A stretch of DNA of 6,431 bases from Acidobacteriota bacterium (GTDB taxonomy: Bacteria > Actinomycetota > Acidimicrobiia > Spongiisociales > UBA5794), in the NCBI GenBank assembly GCA_004356175.1, contig SMXV01000092.1, positions 1-6,431 of the forward strand, written 5' to 3'. The position numbers and the translations under genes are program-made. This document shows positions 1 to 6,177 of the stretch, in pieces (position 1 is the first letter of the stretch; each line of letters begins with the position of its first letter). The notes beneath the pieces were generated by a model. That model was given only the letters and a program-made list of their open reading frames with translations, searched no databases and was not told the DNA's origin.

Positions 1-869
1 CCATCATGGCTGTGTTTATGACGGGTTCGTTCATGGCTGCGTGGGAACTAACTCACATTGCCGTTCCTGGCATCAGTCGGTTCGTGGCTGCGACATCACA
101 ACTTGTGTCCAACGCAACGGCCAAAGTGGTACCGGGAGGGCCTGTTGCCGCTGGAGCATCGTACTTCCAGATGCTTTCAGTCTCGGGAGTCTCCACCGGC
201 CAAGCCGCGGCAGCATTAACCGCGGTCTCGTTCATTTCGAATCTGGTTCTGTTCTCTCTCCCTGTGGTTGCGCTGTTGTTGGCGGCAGTATCGGCCCCTA
301 TCCCTGGAGGTCTTCTTCCGGTGGGCATAGCTGGTGCAACTATGTTCGTGCTGATGTTTACGGCTGTCGCGGCTTTGGTCAAGTACGACAACGTGCTGAT
401 GGCGGTGGGTGGGCTGAGTGAGAGCGTTGTTGGTTGGTTCGCTCGCAAGCTGAAGCGGGAGTGGACGTTCACCGCCGAAAGTCTTTTGGCGCGAAGGAAC
501 GAAGTCGTATCTGCTCTGGGAGCACGGTGGCAGAAGGCCCTTGCTGCTGCAGTCCTCAATTGGGGTTTCGACTACATGGTTCTGCTCGTTGCATTGATTG
601 CGATTGGTGCCAATCCAAGGCCAAGTCTTGTATTGGTCGCATTTGCAGGTGCGGCAGTTCTCGGCATGATTCCAATCACCCCCGGAGGTCTCGGGTTCGT
701 TGAAATCGGACTGACAGGTCTGCTCGTTGCGTCTGGCATTGGCGGTCCAGATGCGGCCCTCGCGACCCTCACCTATCGGTTGTTCCAGTTCTGGCTTCCA
801 ATTCCAGCAGGAGCGGTTGCGTACGTTGTGTTCAAGATCAAGTTCGGAAAACCAGCCGAGATAACATAG
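1..869 (+). CDS. Flippase-like integral membrane protein (LPG synthase TM / YbhN-like family), 5'-truncated by window edge
   Basis: The reading frame is open from the window edge to a TAG at 867-869. The codon before the first ATG (position 6) is also sense, so the true start probably lies outside the window. The visible 287 residues are strongly hydrophobic, with likely membrane spans near residues 70-95, 103-124, 178-200, 205-224, 228-246 and 260-277 (counted from the ATG at 6) and a charged cytoplasmic stretch near 144-175. Two Pro-Gly-Gly turns, VVPGGPVAAG (41-50) and PITPGGLGFVE (223-233), resemble the paired conserved motifs of the lysylphosphatidylglycerol synthase transmembrane family (COG0392/PF03706). 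Members of this family translocate or help make membrane lipids, but the substrate here cannot be inferred. No soluble aminoacyl-transfer domain follows the membrane part, so it is a membrane-only member. It converges on the TetR gene with a 15-base gap. Family call is fairly sure; function is unknown. Confidence 0.75.
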   Translation, partial: IMAVFMTGSFMAAWELTHIAVPGISRFVAATSQLVSNATAKVVPGGPVAAGASYFQMLSVSGVSTGQAAAALTAVSFISNLVLFSLPVVALLLAAVSAPIPGGLLPVGIAGATMFVLMFTAVAALVKYDNVLMAVGGLSESVVGWFARKLKREWTFTAESLLARRNEVVSALGARWQKALAAAVLNWGFDYMVLLVALIAIGANPRPSLVLVAFAGAAVLGMIPITPGGLGFVEIGLTGLLVASGIGGPDAALATLTYRLFQFWLPIPAGAVAYVVFKIKFGKPAEIT

Positions 870-884
870 CCGAAGGAGGCGGTT

Positions 885-1571
885 TTAGGCGTCCGCGTTC
901 TGTAGGAGTTGATCGAGGCCGTCAAGTACGAGGTCGAGGCCGAATTCGAACTCAACTTTGTCGTCACATCCGTTTCCTACAACAGAACCCTTGTCGTGGG
1001 TGATTTCCGCGAGCATTCTCACGGCATTCGGAAAATCTTCTGGTGTGAGGCGGTTCATCATCTCTTCTTCCGCTGCTGGGGCAGCGCTCTCCATGTCGAA
1101 TAGTTCCTGGGTAAAGCCAAGGACTCTGCTTCCCAAAGTGTGTATGGCATGGTGAGTGATTTCCTCTGAAAATCCCGCTTCGAAAAGCACAGCAAGTGTC
1201 GCCTCGAAGTACTTCATCGCGGCGTAGGAAATCGTCGTTCGGGACTGAATTACGCTCGGTGCCCATGGATGGCGAACAAGGACTTCACGTGCAGACATCG
1301 CTCGCGCGCGAATGATTGCTCGCCAATCTGACCCTGCTGTGACCATGTCAATCTCACCAATGATGACGTCGAACATGCCGTCAAGGATGTCCTCCTTGTT
1401 GGCGACATGGTTGTACAGCGACATGGCTTCGACACCGAGTGCGTGCCCGATACGACGCATGCTCAGCGCTTCGATGCCCTCTTTGTCAGCTAACGCAACT
1501 GCCGCAGTGAGAATGCGATCCCGACTGAGGGGAGTCCGACGTGTTGCGGTCGTTGCTGCATCTGTAGCCAC
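885..1571 (-). CDS. TetR-family transcriptional regulator with TetR_C_1-type ligand domain
   Basis: The product is a 228-residue repressor-type protein. An N-terminal helix-turn-helix domain spans about residues 15-62, with the recognition region around ALSMRRIGHALGVEAMSLYNHV (36-56), a very typical TetR signature (IG..LGV...SLYNHV..K..IL). The remainder (about 80-225) ends in FEFGLDLVLDGLDQLL, which matches the end of the tetracycline-repressor C-terminal domain class (PF02909). That domain binds small ligands and dimerises. The start is GTG at 1571, chosen because an AGGAGG ribosome binding site (plus-strand 1579-1584) sits 7 bases upstream. The gene is divergent from gcvP and converges on the membrane-protein gene. 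It probably regulates itself, and a target among its neighbours is possible, but the ligand and regulon cannot be read from sequence. A role in glycine metabolism is not implied by family. Confidence 0.93.
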   Translation of the reverse strand: MATDAATTATRRTPLSRDRILTAAVALADKEGIEALSMRRIGHALGVEAMSLYNHVANKEDILDGMFDVIIGEIDMVTAGSDWRAIIRARAMSAREVLVRHPWAPSVIQSRTTISYAAMKYFEATLAVLFEAGFSEEITHHAIHTLGSRVLGFTQELFDMESAAPAAEEEMMNRLTPEDFPNAVRMLAEITHDKGSVVGNGCDDKVEFEFGLDLVLDGLDQLLQNADA

Positions 1572-1578
1572 TCGTGTG

Positions 1579-1584
1579 CCTCCT
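1579..1584 (-). promoter_or_regulatory. Ribosome binding site of the tetR gene
   Basis: AGGAGG on the minus strand lies 7 bases before the GTG at 1571. It decides the start of the TetR gene, for which there is no ATG at the expected position. Confidence 0.85.
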
Positions 1585-1598
1585 GTACCACTGACTCT

Positions 1599-1620
1599 AA
1601 CATACGGGGTAAGTACTGTT
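1599..1620. promoter_or_regulatory. Candidate tetR -10 box and pseudo-palindromic operator
   Basis: On the minus strand TATGTT (1599-1604) is a plausible -10 box, placing the transcript start about 20 bases before the tetR start codon. No convincing -35 is seen. The same spot holds an imperfect inverted repeat: AACATAC (1599-1605) and GTACTGTT (1613-1620), the second arm having one extra base. Size and placement fit a TetR-family operator for autoregulation. This is inference from position; the arms are not perfect. Confidence 0.4.
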
Positions 1621-1647
1621 CGAGTGCCGTCCCCCCGTTCTCCCTAC

Positions 1648-1695
1648 CTTCTGGCGTCCATAACCGCAATATCTTGCGGTTATGGACGCCAGAAG
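1648..1695. repeat. Perfect 22-bp inverted repeat with a 4-base centre
   Basis: The arm at 1648-1669 (begins CTTCTGGCGTCC, ends ACCGCAA) is the exact reverse complement of 1674-1695, separated by TATC (1670-1673). Every one of the 22 pairs matches; pairing fails at the next position outward (C1647/A1696). It lies between the tetR promoter region and the gcvP -10 box, and its right arm ends where the gcvP -35 would be. Neither strand has a T-run after the stem, so it is not a standard intrinsic terminator. It may be a protein-binding site, a bidirectional transcription block or a small mobile/REP-like palindrome. The repeat itself is certain; its role is unknown. Confidence 0.95.
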
Positions 1696-1717
1696 AGTCG
1701 AGAGGGGCGCGCGGTGG

Positions 1718-1723
1718 TACAAT
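1718..1723 (+). promoter_or_regulatory. Putative -10 box of the gcvP/riboswitch promoter
   Basis: TACAAT matches the bacterial -10 consensus at five of six positions and would start transcription near 1730, about 10 bases before the first riboswitch helix. At 16-18 bases upstream (about 1694-1701) there is no good -35 sequence; that region abuts the perfect inverted repeat, so an activator or another factor may substitute. Confidence 0.6.
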
Positions 1724-1739
1724 GTCTGGGCCATTGACG

Positions 1740-1904
1740 CCTTGCGGGAGAGTCGGACATCCGACGCCGAAGGAGCAACCGCCCCGGGAATCTCTCAGGC
1801 AAACGGACCGCAGGGAAGAGGCACATCTGGAAAGCAGGGTGTAACGCCCTCACCGAAGGTGAAAGTCGTTTCGGCGGCGAATCTCTCAGGTTGTGCGACA
1901 GACG
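1740..1904 (+). ncRNA. Tandem (two-aptamer) glycine riboswitch
   Basis: Two glycine aptamers (Rfam gcvT-type class) sit head to tail before gcvP. Aptamer 1 has P1 pairing 1740-1747 with 1808-1815 (8 pairs), P2 GAGAG (1748-1752) with CTCTC (1792-1796), a P3 hairpin at about 1752-1765 (its first base could pair in either helix), and the conserved CCGAAGGAGCAAC and AATCTCTCAGGCAAACGGAC segments. Aptamer 2 has TCTG (1826-1829) pairing with CAGA (1899-1902), P2 GAAAG (1830-1834) with CTCTC (1883-1887) containing one A-C mismatch, a P3 hairpin AGGGTG/CGCCCT (1836-1850), and the conserved CACCGAAGG and AATCTCTCAGG segments. The linker is about 8-10 bases. The family usually turns expression on when glycine is plentiful, letting the cell cleave the excess. 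That fits the gcvP gene that follows. Confidence 0.95.
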
Positions 1905-1926
1905 GGGCACGAGTATTGCCGTGCCC
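1905..1926 (+). promoter_or_regulatory. Riboswitch expression-platform hairpin next to the gcvP ribosome binding site
   Basis: GGGCACG (1905-1911) pairs perfectly with CGTGCCC (1920-1926) around an 8-base loop. The stem begins right after the second aptamer's P1 strand and ends one base before the GAGGAG ribosome binding site (1927-1932). There is no U-run after it, so control of translation start is more likely than termination. The first arm can also pair partly with GTGC at 1893-1896 inside aptamer 2, which gives a possible switch. Which state blocks the ribosome site cannot be decided by eye. Confidence 0.55.
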
Positions 1927-1932
1927 GAGGAG
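1927..1932 (+). promoter_or_regulatory. gcvP ribosome binding site
   Basis: GAGGAG lies 6 bases before the ATG at 1939. It sets the gcvP start and rules out the longer frame from TTG at 1891, which would run through the riboswitch aptamer. Confidence 0.85.
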
Positions 1933-1938
1933 CAGACC

Positions 1939-4773
1939 ATGCCGAACCGTTCAACAACCAGAACTTTTGTCGACCGCCACATCGGCCCATCCGAATCCGA
2001 CATTGCGTCAATGGCAGAAGTCATAGGCGTCGCATCCATAGAAGATCTCATTGACAAGGCAGTACCGGAGTCGATTCGCTCGCGCGAGCTACCCGACGTA
2101 GCTGGACCCCTCACGGAGCCGGAAGCCTTGGCACGGGTGCGGAAGATTGCAGACAAGAACGAGATGTACCAGTCGTTCATCGGCATGGGGTACTACGGCA
2201 CAATCACCCCAGGCGTCATTCAGCGAAACGTACTTGAGAACCCGGGTTGGTACACGGCCTATACGCCCTACCAACCCGAGATTTCCCAAGGCAGGCTCGA
2301 GGCGCTGATCAACTTCCAGACCGCAGTGTGTGACCTCACCGGTCTTGACATCGCCAACTCGTCGCTCCTCGACGAAGGCACCGCAGCGGCAGAAGCGATG
2401 ATGCTCATCAAACGCGTCGGAAAGTCAAAGAACACGACGTTCTTTGTTGATTCTGGAGTGCATCCCCAAACAATCGATGTCCTGCGCACCCGTGCAGAAC
2501 CGCTCGGCTCAGACATAATCGTTGGCAATCCCGCCACCGATCTCGACCCGTCCGCTGTGTTCGGGGTCCTGTTGCAGTACCCAGGCACCTACGGCGATAT
2601 CCCCGACATGGAACCAATCATCAGCAACGCACATGAAGCTGGTGCTCTCGTTGCAGTAGCAACCGATTTAATGGCACTCACACTGCTGACGGCGCCGGGC
2701 GACCTGGGCGCTGACGTCGCAATCGGTTCCTCGCAACGCTTCGGCGTGCCGATGATGTTCGGTGGACCCCACGCTGGATTCATGGCGACCCGCGAGAGAT
2801 TCCAACGGTCCCTTCCCGGACGGCTCGTTGGTGTCTCTGTGGACACCAAGGGCCGCACCGCGTACCGACTTACGTTACAGACCCGCGAACAGCACATCAG
2901 ACGCGATAAGGCGACGTCAAACATCTGTACCGCGCAGGTGCTTCTTGCGGTGATGGCAGGCATGTACGCCACCTACCACGGCCCCGATGGCCTTCATGAG
3001 ATCGGCTCACGAATTCATTCGATGGCCAACTCGCTCGCCGGAAGGCTCTCGTCGGGAGGAGTGAGAGTCAAGAACGCGACATGGTTCGACACTCTCGCCA
3101 TCGAAGTCGGGGACGCAGACGCAATGCTCGCCGATGCACGGGGCCATCGATTCAACCTGCGCCGTATCGACAGCACCACCGTCGGAGTATCGATGGACGA
3201 AACGACAACTTCGGCGCACATTGATGTGCTCGCCGAGATTCTCGGTGGGGAAGACGCGAACGAGATACCGACCGGGATCCCAGAAGCGCAAAAACGGACG
3301 ACCACGTACCTCGACCATCCGACGTTCTCCAAGTACCGGTCTGAGACCGAAATGTTGCGATACCTACGGCGACTCCAGGACAAGGACATTGCGCTCGATC
3401 GCTCAATGATTCCTCTCGGCTCGTGCACAATGAAGCTCAACGCGTCGGCGCAGATGGCACCGATCACCTGGCCAGAGTTTGCGTCGATTCACCCATTCGT
3501 GCCAACCGATCAGGTGGAGGGATACATCGAGTTGATTCGCGAGCTTCAGGAATGGCTTGCTTCGATTACTGGGTACGACGCCGTCTCCGTTCAACCAAAC
3601 TCGGGTGCACAAGGCGAGTTCGCTGGCCTGCTCGCGATTAGGGGGTACCACGAGTCCAGGGGCGAGGGGCACAGAGATGTGTGTCTTATCCCTTCATCGG
3701 CGCACGGAACAAATCCCGCGTCTGCGGTCATGGCAGGGATGCGGGTGGTCGTCGTCAAGTGCGACGACGACGGCAACATCGACATTTCTGACCTGGTGGC
3801 GAAAGCCGAGCAGCACGCCGACGATCTCGCGGCGATCATGGTCACATACCCATCAACGCACGGCGTGTTCGAAACCACCATCATTGAAATCTGCGACATC
3901 GTGCACGCACACGGCGGGCAGGTGTACCTCGACGGCGCGAATCTCAACGCAATGGTTGGAATTGCGCAACCAGGGTCGTTCGGATCAGACGTGAGCCATC
4001 TCAACCTGCACAAAACGTTTGCGATTCCTCACGGCGGCGGCGGTCCCGGTGTCGGTCCCATTGGTGTGCGGTCCCATCTTGCGCCGTACCTGCCGGGCCA
4101 CACTCTCAATGCCGAGGGCGACGAACGCCAGGTCGCTGGTGCCGTTTCTTCGGCAGCGTTCGGGTCTGCCGGGGTTCTAGCCATCTCGTGGATGTACATT
4201 GCTCTGCTCGGCCCAGAAGGTCTGCGCAGATCGACGGAGGTTGCCGTGCTCAGCGCGAACTATCTCGCGAAATGTCTTGGCGAGCATTATCCGGTTCTGT
4301 ATACCGGACCGCACGGATTGGTTGCGCACGAGTGCATTCTCGACATTCGGCAGATCGAAGTCGATACCGGTATCACGAACGAGGACATCGCGAAACGTCT
4401 TATCGACTACGGATTCCATGCGCCGACGATGTCGTTCCCCGTTGCTGGCACGCTGATGATTGAACCCACAGAGTCCGAATCGAAGTACGAACTTGATCGT
4501 TTCGTCGACGCGATGGTGGCGATCAAAGCAGAGATCAACCAGGTCGCCTCTGGTGGTGTTGCTGCCGAGGACTCAGTACTGCGGCACTCCCCTTATCCCG
4601 CGGAGGACGCGACATCGAATGAGTGGGATCACGCCTTCTCTCGCGAAGATGCCGTGTATCCGACGGTAGAACTCCGCCGCTCAAAGTACTGGGTACCAGT
4701 GTCTCGTGTCGACAACGCCTACGGCGATCGAAACATCCAATGCGCCTGCCCCCCGATTGAGGACTACGTGTAA
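1939..4773 (+). CDS. gcvP: Glycine dehydrogenase (aminomethyl-transferring), P-protein of the glycine cleavage system
   Basis: GcvP is the PLP-dependent decarboxylase that removes CO2 from glycine and passes the aminomethyl group to the lipoyl arm of GcvH, in the cytoplasm. The 944-residue product is the fused single-chain form and is about the usual length (E. coli about 957). It opens with TFVDRHIGPSE (9-19), typical of the family. The second half begins at SMIPLGSCTMKLN (489-501) and carries NSGAQGEFAGLLAIRGYH, HGTNPASA, DGANLNAMVG and NLHKTF.IPHGGGGPG, where Lys692 is the expected PLP lysine. The end, NAYGDRNIQCACPP, is also canonical. No frameshift or lost catalytic motif is seen. The ATG at 1939 has a good ribosome site. 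It follows a glycine riboswitch, so glycine should induce it. gcvT and gcvH are not in the window, a separation also found in some actinobacteria. Confidence 0.98.
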   Translation: MPNRSTTRTFVDRHIGPSESDIASMAEVIGVASIEDLIDKAVPESIRSRELPDVAGPLTEPEALARVRKIADKNEMYQSFIGMGYYGTITPGVIQRNVLENPGWYTAYTPYQPEISQGRLEALINFQTAVCDLTGLDIANSSLLDEGTAAAEAMMLIKRVGKSKNTTFFVDSGVHPQTIDVLRTRAEPLGSDIIVGNPATDLDPSAVFGVLLQYPGTYGDIPDMEPIISNAHEAGALVAVATDLMALTLLTAPGDLGADVAIGSSQRFGVPMMFGGPHAGFMATRERFQRSLPGRLVGVSVDTKGRTAYRLTLQTREQHIRRDKATSNICTAQVLLAVMAGMYATYHGPDGLHEIGSRIHSMANSLAGRLSSGGVRVKNATWFDTLAIEVGDADAMLADARGHRFNLRRIDSTTVGVSMDETTTSAHIDVLAEILGGEDANEIPTGIPEAQKRTTTYLDHPTFSKYRSETEMLRYLRRLQDKDIALDRSMIPLGSCTMKLNASAQMAPITWPEFASIHPFVPTDQVEGYIELIRELQEWLASITGYDAVSVQPNSGAQGEFAGLLAIRGYHESRGEGHRDVCLIPSSAHGTNPASAVMAGMRVVVVKCDDDGNIDISDLVAKAEQHADDLAAIMVTYPSTHGVFETTIIEICDIVHAHGGQVYLDGANLNAMVGIAQPGSFGSDVSHLNLHKTFAIPHGGGGPGVGPIGVRSHLAPYLPGHTLNAEGDERQVAGAVSSAAFGSAGVLAISWMYIALLGPEGLRRSTEVAVLSANYLAKCLGEHYPVLYTGPHGLVAHECILDIRQIEVDTGITNEDIAKRLIDYGFHAPTMSFPVAGTLMIEPTESESKYELDRFVDAMVAIKAEINQVASGGVAAEDSVLRHSPYPAEDATSNEWDHAFSREDAVYPTVELRRSKYWVPVSRVDNAYGDRNIQCACPPIEDYV

Positions 4774-4976
4774 CGACCAGCTCATATGTGAGGCTTCCGC
4801 AAGCAACGGGAAACGCCAAGAGCGTTCGGTGCGAGAAGTCCCGCAGATTCTCGGGGGAACACGACACGGATGAGGCGTTCCTTGCGAGAAATCCTGTCGA
4901 CTCTCGCGAAAACATGACATAGGACCTCATTGTTCCACGCCTCGAGGCAGGAGCCCTGAAGGGTGGACGTGGGTCC
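4774..4976. other. Gene-free spacer between convergent gcvP and E2 genes
   Basis: These 203 bases hold no convincing coding frame: the short frames crossing it have no ribosome site or recognisable product. No hairpin with a T-run on either strand was found, so transcript ends for the two converging genes are not identified. The main structure is a pair of imperfect tandem repeats (4820-4924). Short palindromes such as GGAC/GTCC (4965-4968 with 4973-4976) lie next to the E2 stop codon. Confidence 0.7.
4820..4924. repeat. Two imperfect tandem copies of a hairpin-forming unit of about 52 bases
   Basis: Copy 1 begins GAGCGTTCGGTGCGAGAA (4820) and copy 2 begins GAGGCGTTCCTTGCGAGAA (4872). They stay alignable to CACGACAC (4861-4868) and CATGACAT (4913-4920). 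In the 38-base central part (4830-4867 against 4883-4920) about 27-28 positions agree by eye. Each copy contains a small inverted repeat: CGAGAA/TTCTCG in copy 1, and a perfect GCGAGA/TCTCGC (4884-4889 with 4902-4907) in copy 2. Copies differ, but the stems are kept. It could be a dispersed intergenic repeat, a remnant of a mobile-element end or a transcript-end structure. Confidence 0.7.
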
Positions 4977-6098
4977 CTAGGGTTTGGATTCGAGGGTTGT
5001 GGTGAGGGCTGAGAGGAAGCGTTGGCCGAGGGCGCCGTCGATGAGGCGGTGGTCGTAGGAGAGGTCGAGGGGGGCGACGAGGCCGATGGCGAGTTGCCCG
5101 TTCTCGACGACAGGTTGCTCGATGGCTCGGCCGATTGACAAAATGGCGCTTGTGCCGAGGGGAATGATGGGGGTGCCGTGGCCTCCTCCGAGGGCGCCGA
5201 TGTTCGAGATGGTGAAGGTCTGGCCAGAGATCTCGTCCATCCCGATCGTGCGTTCCTGTGCTGCGACGCTCAGTCGCTCGAATTCGCTGGCCAAGCCATC
5301 AATGTCCATCGTGTCAGCGTCCTTCACCACTACGACGATGAGGCCTGCCTCAGTGTCGACGGCAAAACCGATATGAATTGCAGACGAATGGGCCATCGAT
5401 CCATCGACGTACTCAGCGTTGAATTCGGGAAATGCACCGAGCAGTGAGATGACCGCCGTCCCAACGATCGTTTCCAACGGGTACGACCCATCCTGTCGCT
5501 TTGGACGTCGTGCTAGTAAAGCTTCGGCCCGTATGTCAGCTTGCACTGTGACGTGAGGTATGGATGCCCACGATTTCGCCATGTGGTCGGCAATCGCCCT
5601 GCGAGTCTGACTCAGCGCAACAAGCCCTCGAGAGTCGACATTGGACGATGAATTGAGAACATCGTCCCGCGTGATCACCCCGCCCGGTCCAGACCCGGGG
5701 ATTGTCGACAGATCAACTCCAAGGTCCCTGGCAAGCTTTCTCACGACAGGCATGGCCAGCAATTTTGACGCAGCCGAGACGCTTGACGCGGATACAGTCG
5801 GGGCACCAACCCGGGAAGCCTGCTGCTTCTTCGGACTCGCCGCGGCGATGTCAGTTTCATGGTCACCGTCAACGATGTAGAGGATTGCATTCACCTCAAC
5901 CGTTTCTCCCTCGGCGACCATGATGCTGGTGATTGTCCCGTTAACGGGCGACGGTAGCTCAACGACAGTCTTGCCAGTGTCCACCTCCACGAGCGGCTGG
6001 TCGACTTCGATCGTGTCGCCAACTTCTACGAACCACGTAATGACTGCGGCTTCGGTTAAGCCTTCGCCGAGGTCTGGCATGCGGAAGGTGTGGGACAT
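4977..6098 (-). CDS. Dihydrolipoyl acyltransferase (E2) of a 2-oxoacid dehydrogenase complex
   Basis: E2 proteins form the core of pyruvate, branched-chain or oxoglutarate dehydrogenase complexes and move an acyl group from a lipoyl arm to CoA. The 373-residue product shows an N-terminal lipoyl domain (about 2-77) with modified Lys43 in VEVDTGKTVVELPSP, a flexible Ala/Ser linker, a peripheral-subunit-binding domain (AMPVVRKLARDLGVDLSTIPGSGPGG, 115-140) and a catalytic domain (about 158-373) with FTISNIGALGG and active-site motif DHRLIDG (His350, Asp354). It is a short, single-lipoyl E2. The start at 6098 (MSHTFRMPDLGEG) fits the lipoyl-domain start; a longer frame up to 6314 would overlap pckA. 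No ribosome site is seen upstream, and translation may be leaderless. E1 and E3 genes are absent beside it. The last 80 codons use C-ending codons far more than the rest. The 2-oxoacid substrate cannot be assigned. Confidence 0.94.
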   Translation of the reverse strand: MSHTFRMPDLGEGLTEAAVITWFVEVGDTIEVDQPLVEVDTGKTVVELPSPVNGTITSIMVAEGETVEVNAILYIVDGDHETDIAAASPKKQQASRVGAPTVSASSVSAASKLLAMPVVRKLARDLGVDLSTIPGSGPGGVITRDDVLNSSSNVDSRGLVALSQTRRAIADHMAKSWASIPHVTVQADIRAEALLARRPKRQDGSYPLETIVGTAVISLLGAFPEFNAEYVDGSMAHSSAIHIGFAVDTEAGLIVVVVKDADTMDIDGLASEFERLSVAAQERTIGMDEISGQTFTISNIGALGGGHGTPIIPLGTSAILSIGRAIEQPVVENGQLAIGLVAPLDLSYDHRLIDGALGQRFLSALTTTLESKP

Positions 6099-6106
6099 CG
6101 TTCGCA

Positions 6107-6112
6107 AGGCTA
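6107..6112 (-). promoter_or_regulatory. Putative -10 box for a leaderless E2 transcript
   Basis: TAGCCT on the minus strand (TANNNT form) ends 8 bases before the ATG at 6098. No Shine-Dalgarno-like sequence lies between it and the start codon. This layout is typical of leaderless genes in actinobacteria, but it rests on a short motif. Confidence 0.4.
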
Positions 6113-6146
6113 CAGGTCTGTCTGCCGGGATGGTCTGGCATCGTCG

Positions 6147-6152
6147 TATCCT
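6147..6152 (+). promoter_or_regulatory. Putative -10 box of pckA
   Basis: TATCCT (TANNNT form) would start transcription near 6159, ahead of the GGGAGG ribosome site at 6168-6173. No clear -35 is visible. The whole divergent spacer between E2 and pckA is 79 bases, so the two promoters are very close. Confidence 0.4.
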
Positions 6153-6177
6153 GTGTGCAGACCGATTGGGAGGCAAC

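Noticed and set aside
53..559. 168-residue open frame on the minus strand
   Set aside because: It is a shadow of the membrane-protein gene, with biased Ala/Thr/Arg composition and no recognisable domain.
870..884. Terminator-like CCG/CGG hairpin followed by TTTT between the membrane protein and tetR
   Set aside because: The stem is only 3 bp, too weak to support a terminator call.
1648..1695. Reading the perfect palindrome as an intrinsic terminator
   Set aside because: No T-run follows on either strand and it lies upstream of both divergent genes, so there is no transcript for it to end.
1891..1938. 16-residue upstream extension of GcvP starting at TTG 1891
   Set aside because: It would lie inside the second riboswitch aptamer and has no ribosome site, whereas ATG 1939 has GAGGAG at 6 bases.
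4535..4930. Minus-strand open frame across the end of gcvP and the spacer
   Set aside because: It overlaps conserved gcvP coding sequence, has low-complexity Arg/Ser content and no ribosome site.
6071..6141. Direct repeat GGTCTGGCAT at 6071-6080 and 6132-6141
   Set aside because: One copy lies in the E2 coding start and the unit is only 10 bases; chance is a sufficient explanation without conservation data.
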